Below, piece by piece: positions 6,686 to 15,121 of a stretch of 37,414 bases of DNA. Source of the stretch: Mogibacterium sp. (lineage in GTDB: Bacteria > Bacillota > Clostridia > Peptostreptococcales > Anaerovoracaceae); NCBI GenBank assembly GCA_017505405.1, contig JAFVPI010000076.1, positions 1-37,414 of the forward strand, in the 5' to 3' direction. Below the pieces are notes generated by a model, which was not told the origin of the DNA, searched no databases, and saw nothing but the letters and a program-made list of their open reading frames with translations. The first letter of the stretch is position 1. Each line of letters starts with the position of its first letter. Position numbers and translations under genes: made by a program.

Positions 6686-8062
6686 TTACAGTCTTGCAGC
6701 CTCCATGATGGCTTCTGCGAATGATGGATGCGGATGAATGATGTTCGCGACTTCCTCGAGCATCATCTCACGTCCGATAGCTACTGCCAGCTCGCCGATG
6801 AGGTCGGAAGCTCTGCCGCAGAGCAGGTGAGCACCTATGATCACGTGATCGTCAGCTCTTGCAACCAGCTTTACGAAGCCTCTGTCGAGTCCTGCGATGA
6901 TGGTCTTGCCGTTTGCGGACATCGGGTATTTCTTTGTTATGACTTCGATGCCTGCTTCCTTTGCTTCGTCTGCAGTCATTCCTACTACTGCGATCTCAGG
7001 GTCTGTGTAGATGCAGCTAGGAACTGTACCCATGTTGATGGTAGCCTGGCAGCCGTTGATCAGTGCCACTGCATTGCGTCCCTCTGCGGATGCGGTGTGA
7101 GCCAGCTGGATGCCTCCGATGCAGTCGCCGATGGCGTATACACTCTTTACAGGAGTCTCATACTTTTCATCTACCTTGATGAAGCCCTTGCCGTCCTCGA
7201 GGTCAGGATACTCCTTGAGCAGTTCATCACTGAATACTCCTGCTGTGTTAGGTCTCCTGCCTACGCACATAAGCACCTTGTCTGCCTTTACCTGGACTTC
7301 TTCGCCCTTCTTGTTCTTAAGCGTTACGACCAGCTTGTCTCCGTCCTTCTCGATCTTCTGAACAGGGGAGGCAACGTGCACGTCGACGCCCTTCTTCTCG
7401 AGGGTCATCTTGATGCTGCGGCCGATCTCCTTGTCGATGATCGGGAGCAGTCTGTCCATTCCCTCGATGACTGTGACGTGATCGCCGAGGTCTGCGTAGA
7501 TCGTAGCGAACTCGATGCCGATGACTCCGCCGCCGATGATGACGAATTCAGGGATCTCTTCTGCGCCCATGTCGAGCAGCTCTGTACTGTCGACGACTCC
7601 CGGCAGATCATAGCCAGGGATAGGAGGCATGAATGGCTTCGAACCTGTTGCTACCATGATGTTTTCAGCAGTGTACTCTTCACCGTTGATCACAACGCGA
7701 TGAGGAGCGACCACCTTTGCCTCGCCCTCAAGAAGATCTATCTTTTTCTTCTTGATCAGTCCTGTGATACCGTTTCTCAGTGTGTCGAGGACCTCGTCCT
7801 TGCGCTCGCCGATCCTTGCGCGGTTAGCGTGCAGTCCTTCACACTCAACGCCTACTTCAGCACCATGTGCGGCATCTCTGTAGACGTCTGACGAATGCAT
7901 GAGTGCCTTTGTAGGGATGCAGCCTCTGTTGAGGCATGTGCCGCCTACGCGGTCTTTCTCTGCGATCGCAACTTTCATGCCGAGTTCTGCTGCATAGAAC
8001 GCTGCCTCATAGCCGCCAGGGCCAGCTCCGATGATCAGGAGATCATAATTGAATTCGCTCAT
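6686..8062 (-). CDS. lpdA: Dihydrolipoamide dehydrogenase (L protein)
   Basis: This FAD enzyme reoxidises dihydrolipoyl GcvH with NAD+. The 458-residue protein has the FAD-binding GAGPGG (12-17), the redox disulfide GGTCLNRGCIPTK with Cys43 and Cys48, the NAD-binding IIGGGVIGIEFA near residue 180, the second FAD motif VYAIGDCIGG, and the C-terminal interface HPHPSFAE with His443/His445 and Glu450 for the catalytic His-Glu pair. Length is normal and no lipoyl domain is fused. It faces the gcv operon and is probably the last gene of a minus-strand operon begun at 9735. No other 2-oxoacid dehydrogenase genes are in the window, so serving the glycine cleavage system is the natural role. Confidence 0.96.
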   Translation of the reverse strand: MSEFNYDLLIIGAGPGGYEAAFYAAELGMKVAIAEKDRVGGTCLNRGCIPTKALMHSSDVYRDAAHGAEVGVECEGLHANRARIGERKDEVLDTLRNGITGLIKKKKIDLLEGEAKVVAPHRVVINGEEYTAENIMVATGSKPFMPPIPGYDLPGVVDSTELLDMGAEEIPEFVIIGGGVIGIEFATIYADLGDHVTVIEGMDRLLPIIDKEIGRSIKMTLEKKGVDVHVASPVQKIEKDGDKLVVTLKNKKGEEVQVKADKVLMCVGRRPNTAGVFSDELLKEYPDLEDGKGFIKVDEKYETPVKSVYAIGDCIGGIQLAHTASAEGRNAVALINGCQATINMGTVPSCIYTDPEIAVVGMTADEAKEAGIEVITKKYPMSANGKTIIAGLDRGFVKLVARADDHVIIGAHLLCGRASDLIGELAVAIGREMMLEEVANIIHPHPSFAEAIMEAARL

Positions 8063-8096
8063 TTCGAAATTCCTTTCTGTAGTTATATTTGATGTA

Positions 8097-9092
8097 TTAG
8101 ATTGACTTTGCTACAAGCCCCAATATCTCATGTGCTGTCGCAGATGTGCCTTCTGGCAGCCGGGCGCTCAGCCCGCTTATGTCTCCGGCGTCATATCTGC
8201 AGTCTTTGATAAGGTCTTCGACAACATCGAAAACCTCCGTCTCGAGCGCGTCGGAATAGATACGGCAGTCCCTGATGTATTCGCCCTTCATCTCGAGCTG
8301 TATCTCGACTCCGCCCCATTCGAATCTGTGCTCTATTTCTTTTGTGAACGGTATTTTGGTTCCGAGCCTCCACTCTTCGGACGCGTATTTGTCGAGCAGT
8401 GGCTGCGGGATCTGCGGAAGCTCTTCATTCACCGCTTCGCATCCGTATTCTCTCGATGCTGCTCTTACCATTGCATCCTGCATTGCGAGTATGAGATCTT
8501 TTGTATCTGCGCTTCCCAGAACACCGTCCACATGTTCTCTGAGATTAGTCACTCTGGATCTTACGGACTCCACGCCTTTTGATTTCAGCTTGGCCGCCGA
8601 AACGTTAAGATACTTCGAAAGGTCATCTCCCTTCACGTCCATCATGATGGTGCCGTGATGGTAGTTGAAGCCGTGTGACGAAAAGTACGCATGGCCCGAG
8701 AACTTTCTGCCCGTGACTGTGAGATCGTTCCTGCCCGTCTTGACCGCATTGATGCCAAGAAGTCTGCAGGCCAGGAGGATCACATCCGTTTGTCTTTCTA
8801 TGTCGAAAAGTCCGTCCTTTGCGATGAAAGTGAAATTGAGATTGCCCAGATCGTGATAGACCGCGCCTCCGCCCGACATGCGGCGTGCGAGATAAATGCC
8901 GTCACGCTTTATAGCCTCAACGTTGCACTCCCTCCACGGGTTCTGGTTTTTGCCTATGACGACCGTATGCGCATTCTGCCAGAGAAACATCGTCATAACG
9001 CCGTCTTCGGCGGTCATAGTCAGGTATTCCTCAGCGGTCAGATTCACATACGGATCGGTGCAGTCGGTTCTGATGACTCTAAGCCTGCACAT
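8097..9092 (-). CDS. lplA: Lipoate-protein ligase A
   Basis: LplA activates free lipoate with ATP and attaches it to the target lysine, here most likely Lys63 of GcvH. The 331-residue protein contains RMSGGGAVYHDLGN (lipoyl-AMP site), the GRNDLTVTGRKFSGHA stretch with the conserved lysine, and YHHGTIMMDVKGDDLSKYL, plus the C-terminal accessory domain of full-length ligases. I place the start at the ATG at 9092 because AGAAGG lies eight bases upstream; an in-frame GTG at 9101 has no room for a ribosome binding site. The start overlaps the end of the upstream membrane-protein gene by 14 bases. lpdA follows 34 bases downstream. No lipoate synthase or octanoyltransferase is present here, which fits reliance on scavenged lipoate. 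Confidence 0.94.
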   Translation of the reverse strand: MCRLRVIRTDCTDPYVNLTAEEYLTMTAEDGVMTMFLWQNAHTVVIGKNQNPWRECNVEAIKRDGIYLARRMSGGGAVYHDLGNLNFTFIAKDGLFDIERQTDVILLACRLLGINAVKTGRNDLTVTGRKFSGHAYFSSHGFNYHHGTIMMDVKGDDLSKYLNVSAAKLKSKGVESVRSRVTNLREHVDGVLGSADTKDLILAMQDAMVRAASREYGCEAVNEELPQIPQPLLDKYASEEWRLGTKIPFTKEIEHRFEWGGVEIQLEMKGEYIRDCRIYSDALETEVFDVVEDLIKDCRYDAGDISGLSARLPEGTSATAHEILGLVAKSI

Positions 9093-9735
9093 CGTCTTCA
9101 CCTTCTGTTACCACATCTTCCGGGGCATCTTCCGCCGCATCTTCAGTCGACTCAAGGCTCTCTTCCCGCTCCTCAAACGCTTCCTCCTCCTCAGCGGAGA
9201 TATCTGCGTTTATGCTTCCCTCCGGAGTTTTCAGTGTGGAAGGATCGATCGGATCCGGACGCGGCTTGTCTGTCTTAAAGAAAGTCCCGTAGTAGTTATC
9301 TCCGCGTCTTATATTGCCATCCTTGTCGACGATCATGTCGCCCATCCACTGCGTCTTTATGACACCGTTTCTGTAGTCCCATTTGACAATGTGGTCCTCG
9401 TATACCGAGTCTTGCTCATCATAGTTATATCCGTACCGCTCGGCGTAGTCCCTGTTGTAATGCGTAAAAGCAAGATAGGTGAGGGTGATCTCGTCACCTT
9501 CTATGACTATGTCCTCGTAGTCACGCTCTATGGCGTATCTGCCCTGCATTGCCTTGCGCATGTCCTCAACAGACTTGAAGGTAGTTCTCTCGACATGCAC
9601 GATCGTGAAATTAACCAGATATCCGATCAAAGCAATCGCAGCAAGAACCCCCAGCACTATCAGTACTCTGCGGTTCCTCTGCCTTATATACCATTCCTTC
9701 GCCCATGCGGCGGCATCTCTTCTGTCCTGATCCAT
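9079..9735 (-). CDS. Single-pass membrane protein of unknown function, acidic tail
   Basis: I do not recognise this 218-residue protein. It has a basic N-terminus (RQRNRR), one membrane helix at about 23-44 and then a domain of about 120 residues rich in Tyr and charged residues, with conserved-looking patches such as GRYAIERDYEDIVIEG and YYGTFFKTDKPRPDP. The last 40 residues are a highly acidic tail (EEEEAFEEREE and onward) that looks disordered. Topology is probably N-in, with the domain outside. It is the first gene of the operon with lplA and lpdA and overlaps the lplA start, yet nothing in it points to lipoate metabolism. No ribosome binding site precedes the ATG; a good promoter ends six bases upstream. 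Confidence 0.75.
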   Translation of the reverse strand: MDQDRRDAAAWAKEWYIRQRNRRVLIVLGVLAAIALIGYLVNFTIVHVERTTFKSVEDMRKAMQGRYAIERDYEDIVIEGDEITLTYLAFTHYNRDYAERYGYNYDEQDSVYEDHIVKWDYRNGVIKTQWMGDMIVDKDGNIRRGDNYYGTFFKTDKPRPDPIDPSTLKTPEGSINADISAEEEEAFEEREESLESTEDAAEDAPEDVVTEGEDDVQA

Positions 9736-9741
9736 AACTGA

Positions 9742-9770
9742 ATTCTACCAACAATACGATTCTATCTCAA
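9742..9770 (-). promoter_or_regulatory. Promoter of the 9735-lplA-lpdA operon
   Basis: Minus-strand TTGAGA (9765-9770), a 17-base spacer and TAGAAT (9742-9747). Only six bases (9736-9741) separate the -10 box from the ATG at 9735, so the transcript is probably leaderless. Confidence 0.6.
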
Positions 9771-9774
9771 CAGT

Positions 9775-9811
9775 CTCAGAAACAAAGGCCGGCACTGCGT
9801 GTGTCGGCCTT
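9775..9811 (-). terminator. Terminator of the DUF937 gene
   Basis: AAGGCCG-GCAC / GTGT-CGGCCTT (9785-9811) forms an 11-bp stem with one G-U pair and a three-base loop. On the minus strand it is followed by TTTGTTT. It separates the DUF937 gene from the operon starting at 9735. Confidence 0.75.
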
Positions 9812-9836
9812 CATTCAAATCATTATATAAAAGAAC

Positions 9837-10352
9837 TTACTTCATCAGCATTCCGAGGATGTTAACAACGTCCTTAGCATCAACTCCGTCAAGGAGTCCG
9901 CCAACGACCTTCATCATATCACCGGAGCTGCTTCTTGCTGTCTCTGTCTTTGCAGTCTGACCCATCTTGGACATCAGGATCGGTGCAAGGATAGCCATGA
10001 TCTTGAGGATGGTCTTGGTATCAAGTCCGCTCTTCTTGGTAGCCTTTGCAGCAACTTCTTCCTCCTGTGCTCCGAGGAGATGTTTTACGATCTTGGCGCC
10101 GTCATCTACGTCAGCATCCTTTACAGCTTTTCTGAGGTCTCTTGTATCCTGCTTGCTGTGATCATTCAGAGCCTGCATGAATCCGTACTTGGTTTCCTCG
10201 TTCTTCATCTGGCCCTGCATTCCCTGCAGAAGCATAGGCATAACGTACTCGATTGCCGACTCTGCGCTCTTGCCGTCAACGCCGAGCATTCCGCTTACCT
10301 GATCAAGAGCTCCGCTCTGAAGCATCATCTTCATAATGGTTTCCATATCCAT
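9837..10352 (-). CDS. DUF937 domain protein
   Basis: This 171-residue protein resembles the DUF937 family: a Met- and Leu-rich helical N-terminus (residues 1-45), a charged helical middle (ETKYGFMQALNDHSKQ, then DDGAKIVKHLLGAQEEE), and a C-terminal helix pair with KTILKIMAILAPILMSKMG and a final VVNILGMLMK. The function of the family is not established. The many Leu/Met/Ala heptads suggest a helical bundle or oligomer; there is no signal peptide. AAGGAGG lies nine bases before the ATG at 10352. It has its own promoter and terminator, so it is transcribed alone. A GNRA-capped hairpin abuts the ribosome binding site. Confidence 0.75.
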   Translation of the reverse strand: MDMETIMKMMLQSGALDQVSGMLGVDGKSAESAIEYVMPMLLQGMQGQMKNEETKYGFMQALNDHSKQDTRDLRKAVKDADVDDGAKIVKHLLGAQEEEVAAKATKKSGLDTKTILKIMAILAPILMSKMGQTAKTETARSSSGDMMKVVGGLLDGVDAKDVVNILGMLMK

Positions 10353-10366
10353 GGTTTATATCCTCC

Positions 10367-10380
10367 TTGCCTTCCGGCAA
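10367..10380 (-). promoter_or_regulatory. Leader hairpin beside the DUF937 ribosome binding site
   Basis: On the minus strand TTGCC-GGAA-GGCAA forms a 5-bp stem with a GNRA-type loop. Its 3' arm supplies the first AA of AAGGAGG, so folding could affect ribosome access. Confidence 0.35.
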
Positions 10381-10411
10381 ACACAAGAAATAAAGTCATA
10401 CTTACGGTTCA

Positions 10412-10440
10412 ATTGTAAACACTTTTCACGCATTTTTCAA
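10412..10440 (-). promoter_or_regulatory. Promoter of the DUF937 gene
   Basis: Minus-strand TTGAAA (10435-10440), a 17-base spacer and TACAAT (10412-10417). The -35 box overlaps the stop region of the flippase gene. A leader of about 50 bases follows. Confidence 0.65.
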
Positions 10441-12002
10441 TGCTTTTCGGGCAGCAGCCACTTAACCGCCCTGTTATATCTTTCGGTTTTATGCCATATC
10501 GCCCAAAACAGCGCAGCTGCAATGAGGCTGCATATGACCAGCCTTCCTGCCAGACAGACGATGCCTTTGACGATCCCGCTGTTCATGGCCATGCTTTCAG
10601 GTAATAACATATTACAGATAAACCGGCTGCAGGCAGCGGTCAGCAAAGCTGTAAGCGTGTAATAAATGTGATCCATCCAGTATTCGCGCAGTCTGCCGTT
10701 CCTGAAATACAGTCTGAAAAGCAGCGCAGGGCACAGCAGGCAGTTAGTCACAAACACCGACAGCACTGTCGCCAGTACTATTCCTGCAACGCCCCAGATC
10801 CTGCAAAATAATATGTTCAGCACAACATTGGCGGCAGCTTCTCCTATCATGATAAACCGGCACTCCCACCAGAGACCGGCGCCTTCATGATATACCCACC
10901 GGATGTCTCCTGTTTTAAGGATGTAGAAGTATGCACACAGTCCGATCGCTACAGGCGCGCCAAGCATCATGCTCTTGCCGGCCCAGACTGCAATGAACGG
11001 CTGGTAAAGACAAAGCATGCAGGTTACAGCCCAACCGGCTGCAGCCATATAAATAAAATCGAACAGCCTCATGTCATTGTAGTTTTTGCTCCTGGATTCC
11101 AGAGCGATACTGTTGCCCACACTCGGCATCATCGATCCGCAGATTACTGCGCTGAATGATACGACTCCGGTCATCACGAAATAGTAATTGTTGTACATTC
11201 CCGTTACGGCCAGCCCCAGGAAAGCAGATATACACAGGCTGTCTATGCTGTTCCTTGAGACATTGGTCAGCTTGTTGATGAGGATGCCGTACACTTTTCT
11301 ATATAGTTCGCTCTTCTGCCCGGTATCGAGACCGCCTCTGCAGGTAATGCCGGGATACAGTTTTGTGACAACGCGCGCCGTGACCAGGTTGCGGACAACA
11401 GTGATGACAGGCATCGAAATAAGGTAGAAATAAAAATTCCGGGTCGAAAGAAGAATCATCGACTGAACCGCGCACTTGAGTACTGCAGCGAACATATCTA
11501 TGCGGCTGAGCACGTCCCTGCGCTGGAAAGCCGTTGGTATCGCCGTCATGTATCCATAAAGAAGGTAACTGATGACCGAGTCTGACAGAAAAATCAGATA
11601 TGTAAGAGTCAGGCTCATGCCTCCCGGCAGTTCAGGGTCCCTGACAAGGTTTCCGAGAAACGGGATCAGTGCAAGGCCTACGGCCAGCACAGCTATGCCG
11701 ACGAAGCGGTATATCCTGCGGAAGTACCCAAGATAGGCGCAGATGGTATCCGTATCATTTACAGCAGCCGGTTTGTACAGGCTGTACACTACAGCGGTTC
11801 CAAAACCAAGCTCCATCAGCGAGAGAACACTTAAAATGGATGTAAAAAGACCGTTCATGCCCAGATACTCAGCTCCCCAGCGGTATATGAGGAGTGTCCT
11901 TACTATGAACGGTAAAAGTATGGAAACGATGACCTGCATCATGCCATACGCGATATTTCTTTTTACATTGGCTGTACGTCCGGAGCCGGTCCTTTCAGTC
12001 AC
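10437..12002 (-). CDS. Wzx-like polysaccharide flippase (MOP superfamily)
   Basis: A polytopic membrane protein of about 521 residues and roughly 12-14 helices, resembling O-antigen/capsule repeat-unit flippases and teichoic acid or polysaccharide export proteins of the MOP superfamily. It starts with NVKRNIAYGMMQVIVSILLP, then has GAEYLGMNGLFTSILSVLSL and MELGFGTAVVYSLYKP, the usual first-helix and second-helix patterns of this group. I put the start at the GTG at 12002 because GGAGAG lies six bases upstream. An ATG at 12047 overlaps the glycosyltransferase stop but has no ribosome binding site. Together with the glycosyltransferase just upstream it suggests assembly of a cell-surface glycan, although no polymerase or other sugar genes are nearby. 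It ends the prmA operon. Confidence 0.85.
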   Translation of the reverse strand: MTERTGSGRTANVKRNIAYGMMQVIVSILLPFIVRTLLIYRWGAEYLGMNGLFTSILSVLSLMELGFGTAVVYSLYKPAAVNDTDTICAYLGYFRRIYRFVGIAVLAVGLALIPFLGNLVRDPELPGGMSLTLTYLIFLSDSVISYLLYGYMTAIPTAFQRRDVLSRIDMFAAVLKCAVQSMILLSTRNFYFYLISMPVITVVRNLVTARVVTKLYPGITCRGGLDTGQKSELYRKVYGILINKLTNVSRNSIDSLCISAFLGLAVTGMYNNYYFVMTGVVSFSAVICGSMMPSVGNSIALESRSKNYNDMRLFDFIYMAAAGWAVTCMLCLYQPFIAVWAGKSMMLGAPVAIGLCAYFYILKTGDIRWVYHEGAGLWWECRFIMIGEAAANVVLNILFCRIWGVAGIVLATVLSVFVTNCLLCPALLFRLYFRNGRLREYWMDHIYYTLTALLTAACSRFICNMLLPESMAMNSGIVKGIVCLAGRLVICSLIAAALFWAIWHKTERYNRAVKWLLPEKH

Positions 12003-12027
12003 TCTGATCTCTCCATGTATCTGCCCG

Positions 12028-13056
12028 TCATCTGCCTGTTGCTTCATAAATCAGCATTCTGACAGCGTGGTATGCCGGGTATGCTATTTTAAGCAGATTC
12101 GGGCATCTAAGTATCATAAGATACGCTGCTTTTCTGCGGAGATCCATGGATCTGAACCCAATCTCTTTGCCCGTTTCGATTATCTGCGTTCTGAAGCTGT
12201 CAAGGGAGTTTCTGCTAAGCTTACCCTTTTTTCCGCTGTATCTGACATAATTGATCATCATCCCGCTAAGCGTTCCCTGACGAATCCTTCTCAGCTGCTC
12301 ATAAGAGAATACTACTGGGGTATTGTCACTGACATACTCTTCAAAATGGTGCCTTGCCCTGTTGACATCTCTCAGGTTTGTCTCTGTCAGGCTATGAGTG
12401 ATACTGCCCGGGCGTCTCAGGTGATAATACAGCGGCTGGTCCAGGACTGTGGCAGTGCTGCATCTGTCGAATATACTGAACATTATATCCATATCCTCAT
12501 AATTGTGCCCTTCAGGGAAGCGGATATTATCCCACAGTCTGCTGCGGTAAAGCTTGTTCCATACACTTACGTTGATATTTCCGCAGGCAAGCGCCTGCAA
12601 GACCTCTGTGCGTCCATATGCACCGGCTTTGCCCGCAGGGTATACCTTCTCTTTACGGATGTTTCTGGTTGATGCATCTTCGTCATCCACGATGTATCTG
12701 CAGACTGCTATATCCGCATTCGCACGTTCCATCGCTTCAACCATAGTTTTTAAGAAATCAAAATGGTATGAATCATCCGGGTCAAGAAAAGCTACTGCTT
12801 CCCCATTCATAATGTTGAGCCCGGTGTTTCGGGCGTTGCTGAGCCCCCGGTTTTCCTGATGGATCACTTTTATACGCTCATCGCGCGCTGCGAATTCATC
12901 ACAAATATCGCCAGACCCGTCGGTAGAACCATCATCGACTACGATGATCTCAAGATGACTGTAAGTCTGGCGGATAACGCTTTCAAGCGCCTTGGTAAGA
13001 TAAGGCCTGACGTTGAAAACCGGTATGATAACGCTGATCAGTCCTGATCCAATCAT
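12028..13056 (-). CDS. Family 2 glycosyltransferase
   Basis: The 342-residue protein begins with a GT-A nucleotide-sugar domain of family 2: SVIIPVFNVRPYL, ESVIRQTYSHLEIIVVDDGSTDGS, ENRGLSNARNTGL and FLDPDDSYH, where DPDD is the metal-binding DXD motif. The region YEDMDIMFSIFDR near residue 190 matches the acceptor-side (E/D)D motif. No membrane helices are obvious, though the basic, aromatic C-terminal 60 residues may associate with the membrane. Donor and acceptor cannot be predicted. No good ribosome binding site precedes the ATG at 13056; translation is probably coupled to the gene ending at 13067. The flippase follows. Confidence 0.9.
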   Translation of the reverse strand: MIGSGLISVIIPVFNVRPYLTKALESVIRQTYSHLEIIVVDDGSTDGSGDICDEFAARDERIKVIHQENRGLSNARNTGLNIMNGEAVAFLDPDDSYHFDFLKTMVEAMERANADIAVCRYIVDDEDASTRNIRKEKVYPAGKAGAYGRTEVLQALACGNINVSVWNKLYRSRLWDNIRFPEGHNYEDMDIMFSIFDRCSTATVLDQPLYYHLRRPGSITHSLTETNLRDVNRARHHFEEYVSDNTPVVFSYEQLRRIRQGTLSGMMINYVRYSGKKGKLSRNSLDSFRTQIIETGKEIGFRSMDLRRKAAYLMILRCPNLLKIAYPAYHAVRMLIYEATGR

Positions 13057-13066
13057 TGGGCTTTAG

Positions 13067-13522
13067 TTATTTTATTACGACACCGCACTCGCGTTCCATT
13101 ATCTTCGCGAAGGATCTGATGCATGCGTGAACGATTCCTGTGCAGTAGATCTTGCGCTTAGGATCCGTAAATTCATAATTCGCGATCAGCTCAGGGCATA
13201 TGCTGCTGACGTATTCCTTAGCTACATCATCATTGAGCTCTCTTACGAGATCGATGCACTTTTTAAATGCCGGGTCGCCCTTGACCGTTCTGCCGAATAC
13301 CTTGCCCAGGCACATCGTTGCGCCCGCAACAGCTCCGCAGACATTTCCGCCGTCGCCGAATCCGTAAGGGAATCCTGTCGACAGGGCGATAGCTTCCTCG
13401 CCTATGCCAAGCTCATAATGTCTGTTGAGCACCTCGAGCACCGACTCTGAGCACATGAAACCCGTTGTGAAATTCTCAGTCGCATCGCTGAGCATCTTTT
13501 CCATGCATACTTCCTTTACCAT
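13067..13522 (-). CDS. C_GCAxxG_C_C family protein
   Basis: The 151-residue protein matches the C_GCAxxG_C_C family, which is named for its cysteine pattern. Visible are GFMCSESVLEVLN, GFGDGGNVCGAVAGATMCLG and, near the C-terminus, SICPE and KIYCTGIVHACI. These cysteines suggest a metal- or redox-binding fold; members are common in anaerobes and often lie near redox genes, but their function is not known. I place the start at the ATG at 13522, eight bases after GGAGGG; an ATG at 13537 would put that site inside the gene, and an ATG at 13504 is also possible. A flavin-reductase-like gene lies immediately upstream, so a redox partnership is plausible but inferred. Confidence 0.85.
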   Translation of the reverse strand: MVKEVCMEKMLSDATENFTTGFMCSESVLEVLNRHYELGIGEEAIALSTGFPYGFGDGGNVCGAVAGATMCLGKVFGRTVKGDPAFKKCIDLVRELNDDVAKEYVSSICPELIANYEFTDPKRKIYCTGIVHACIRSFAKIMERECGVVIK

Positions 13523-13543
13523 AACAAGTCCCTCCATTGTTTA

Positions 13544-14149
13544 TTATCTTTTGCGACGGGATTTTTCTGCCGCTTTGCGTTTCGCTGTTTTCGGTTTCAT
13601 TACACTGAATCCGAAGAAGCCGAGCTCCTCAGCCTTAAGCCTGTAATACTTTCCGTGATTGAACGCCACAAGGTCCATTGATCCGAAGTCATAGGCGCCT
13701 TTTTCGTCCACATATTTTTCATCCACATGCACGGCTGTTATCTCCGCCATGAACATATCGTGCGAAGGCATCCTTACTATATCTTTCACCCTGCACTCTA
13801 TGTTTACCGGGGATTCCGCGATGAGAGGAGCCGATACCGTGTCAGCCTCTTCGCGTGTGAGTCCCTGCGCCTCGAATTTATCGACATCGCGGCCGGAGCG
13901 CACTCCGCAGAAGTCCATGGCCTTTGCCAGCCCGGCCGGCACCAGATTGATCACGAATTCGCCGCTCTTCTCAATTATATCGTGAGAATAGCGCTTAGGC
14001 TGCACTGAAATGTATGTCATCGGAGGATTCGAGTTGATTATTCCCGTCCAGGCTATTGTCAGGATGTTTGATTCCTCCATGGTTCCGCAGCTCACCATCA
14101 CCGATGGCAGGGGAGCCAGGAGCGGTCCGGGAGTCGATTTTACCTTCAT
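13544..14149 (-). CDS. Flavin reductase-like FMN-binding protein
   Basis: The 201-residue protein has the flavin reductase-like split-barrel domain (DIM6/NTAB type): PLPSVMVSCG near the N-terminus, NILTIAWTGIINSNPPM, SVQPKRYSHDIIEKSGEFVINL and AKAMDFCGVRSGRDVDKF. Proteins of this kind bind FMN and either reduce flavin with NAD(P)H or act as electron-transfer flavoproteins. The last 20 residues are very basic (KTAKRKAAEKSRRKR), an uncommon tail that could bind nucleic acid or membrane lipids. AAGGAGGT lies eight bases before the ATG, within the 3' end of prmA; the two genes are six bases apart. Confidence 0.88.
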   Translation of the reverse strand: MKVKSTPGPLLAPLPSVMVSCGTMEESNILTIAWTGIINSNPPMTYISVQPKRYSHDIIEKSGEFVINLVPAGLAKAMDFCGVRSGRDVDKFEAQGLTREEADTVSAPLIAESPVNIECRVKDIVRMPSHDMFMAEITAVHVDEKYVDEKGAYDFGSMDLVAFNHGKYYRLKAEELGFFGFSVMKPKTAKRKAAEKSRRKR

Positions 14150-14155
14150 CTTTCC

Positions 14156-15121
14156 TTACCTCCTTGACGCTGCTATTGCGCGCCATTCTCCGTCCGCCAG
14201 CACCTCTATTATATCAAAGCCCGCATCTTCTATGGCTTTTTTTACGATTTCTTCCTTTATATCCAATATCCCGGATGTGATGTATAAACCGCCCGGCCTG
14301 AGCTGTGCTGCAGCGGCAGGGGAGAGCATCACTACAAGATCAGCCATGAGATTTGCAACTATAATGTCCGGATCATAGTCGATGCCGTCCATCAGGTTGC
14401 CTCTTTTGATGCTTATCCTTCCCTCGAGTCCGTTCTTTGCGATATTCTCGTTTGCTACACGCACTGCCTCATCGTCTATGTCTATGCCGAGAGCTTCATC
14501 CGCTCCGAGAAGCACTGCCGCCATGGCGAGTATTCCGGTCCCGGTACCGACATCGAGCACCTTTATTGGATAACGCGAAGGATCGTAAGCTCCGCCGAGA
14601 TCTTTTTCGAGAACCTTTATGCACATGGACGTCGTTTCATGAAGGCCGCTTCCAAACGCCATGCCGGGATCCATCTCGATCACGAGCTCGCCCTCTGCAG
14701 ACTCGTAGTCCTCCCAGCCAGGCTTCACAACAATGCGCTCACCTACCTTTGAAGGCTTGAAGTGTTCCTGCCATTTGTAAAGCCATTCGCTGTCGTCACC
14801 TGTCACCTCAGTCCTGAAAGAAACACCCAGCATTCCTGAAAGAAGCTTTTCCGCTTCTGCAAGACGGCTTTGTCCCTCTTCATCGTCCGCAAAGTAGAGT
14901 GTGATCACAACTGCGCCGGCTCCCGTTTCGGCTTCGTTTGCCTTCTGTGAGATCTCCTCATTTATATAGTCGTACTTGTACAGGTCCTGATGCTCCGTTA
15001 TATCGACCGCATCCATCGGATCATCGATCTGCATGGAGTCAAAACCTGCTTCCAGAAGCACGGCCTGCACCGTCTCTGATTCATTGCGTTTTGCTTTTAT
15101 TATTAGTTCCTTATATTTCAT
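14156..15121 (-). CDS. prmA: Ribosomal protein L11 methyltransferase
   Basis: PrmA trimethylates ribosomal protein L11 using S-adenosylmethionine. The 321-residue protein has the N-terminal L11-recognition domain, the FGSGLHETTSMCIKVLE loop that is diagnostic of PrmA, the SAM motif VLDVGTGTGILAMAA and the NPPY-like IIVANLMADL. Length is normal. AGGAG lies ten bases upstream of the ATG, with a second GAGGG directly before it. It is the first gene of an operon that continues with the flavin reductase, C_GCAxxG_C_C, glycosyltransferase and flippase genes. In many Clostridia dnaJ or rsmE flank prmA; neither is present here. Confidence 0.95.
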   Translation of the reverse strand: MKYKELIIKAKRNESETVQAVLLEAGFDSMQIDDPMDAVDITEHQDLYKYDYINEEISQKANEAETGAGAVVITLYFADDEEGQSRLAEAEKLLSGMLGVSFRTEVTGDDSEWLYKWQEHFKPSKVGERIVVKPGWEDYESAEGELVIEMDPGMAFGSGLHETTSMCIKVLEKDLGGAYDPSRYPIKVLDVGTGTGILAMAAVLLGADEALGIDIDDEAVRVANENIAKNGLEGRISIKRGNLMDGIDYDPDIIVANLMADLVVMLSPAAAAQLRPGGLYITSGILDIKEEIVKKAIEDAGFDIIEVLADGEWRAIAASRR

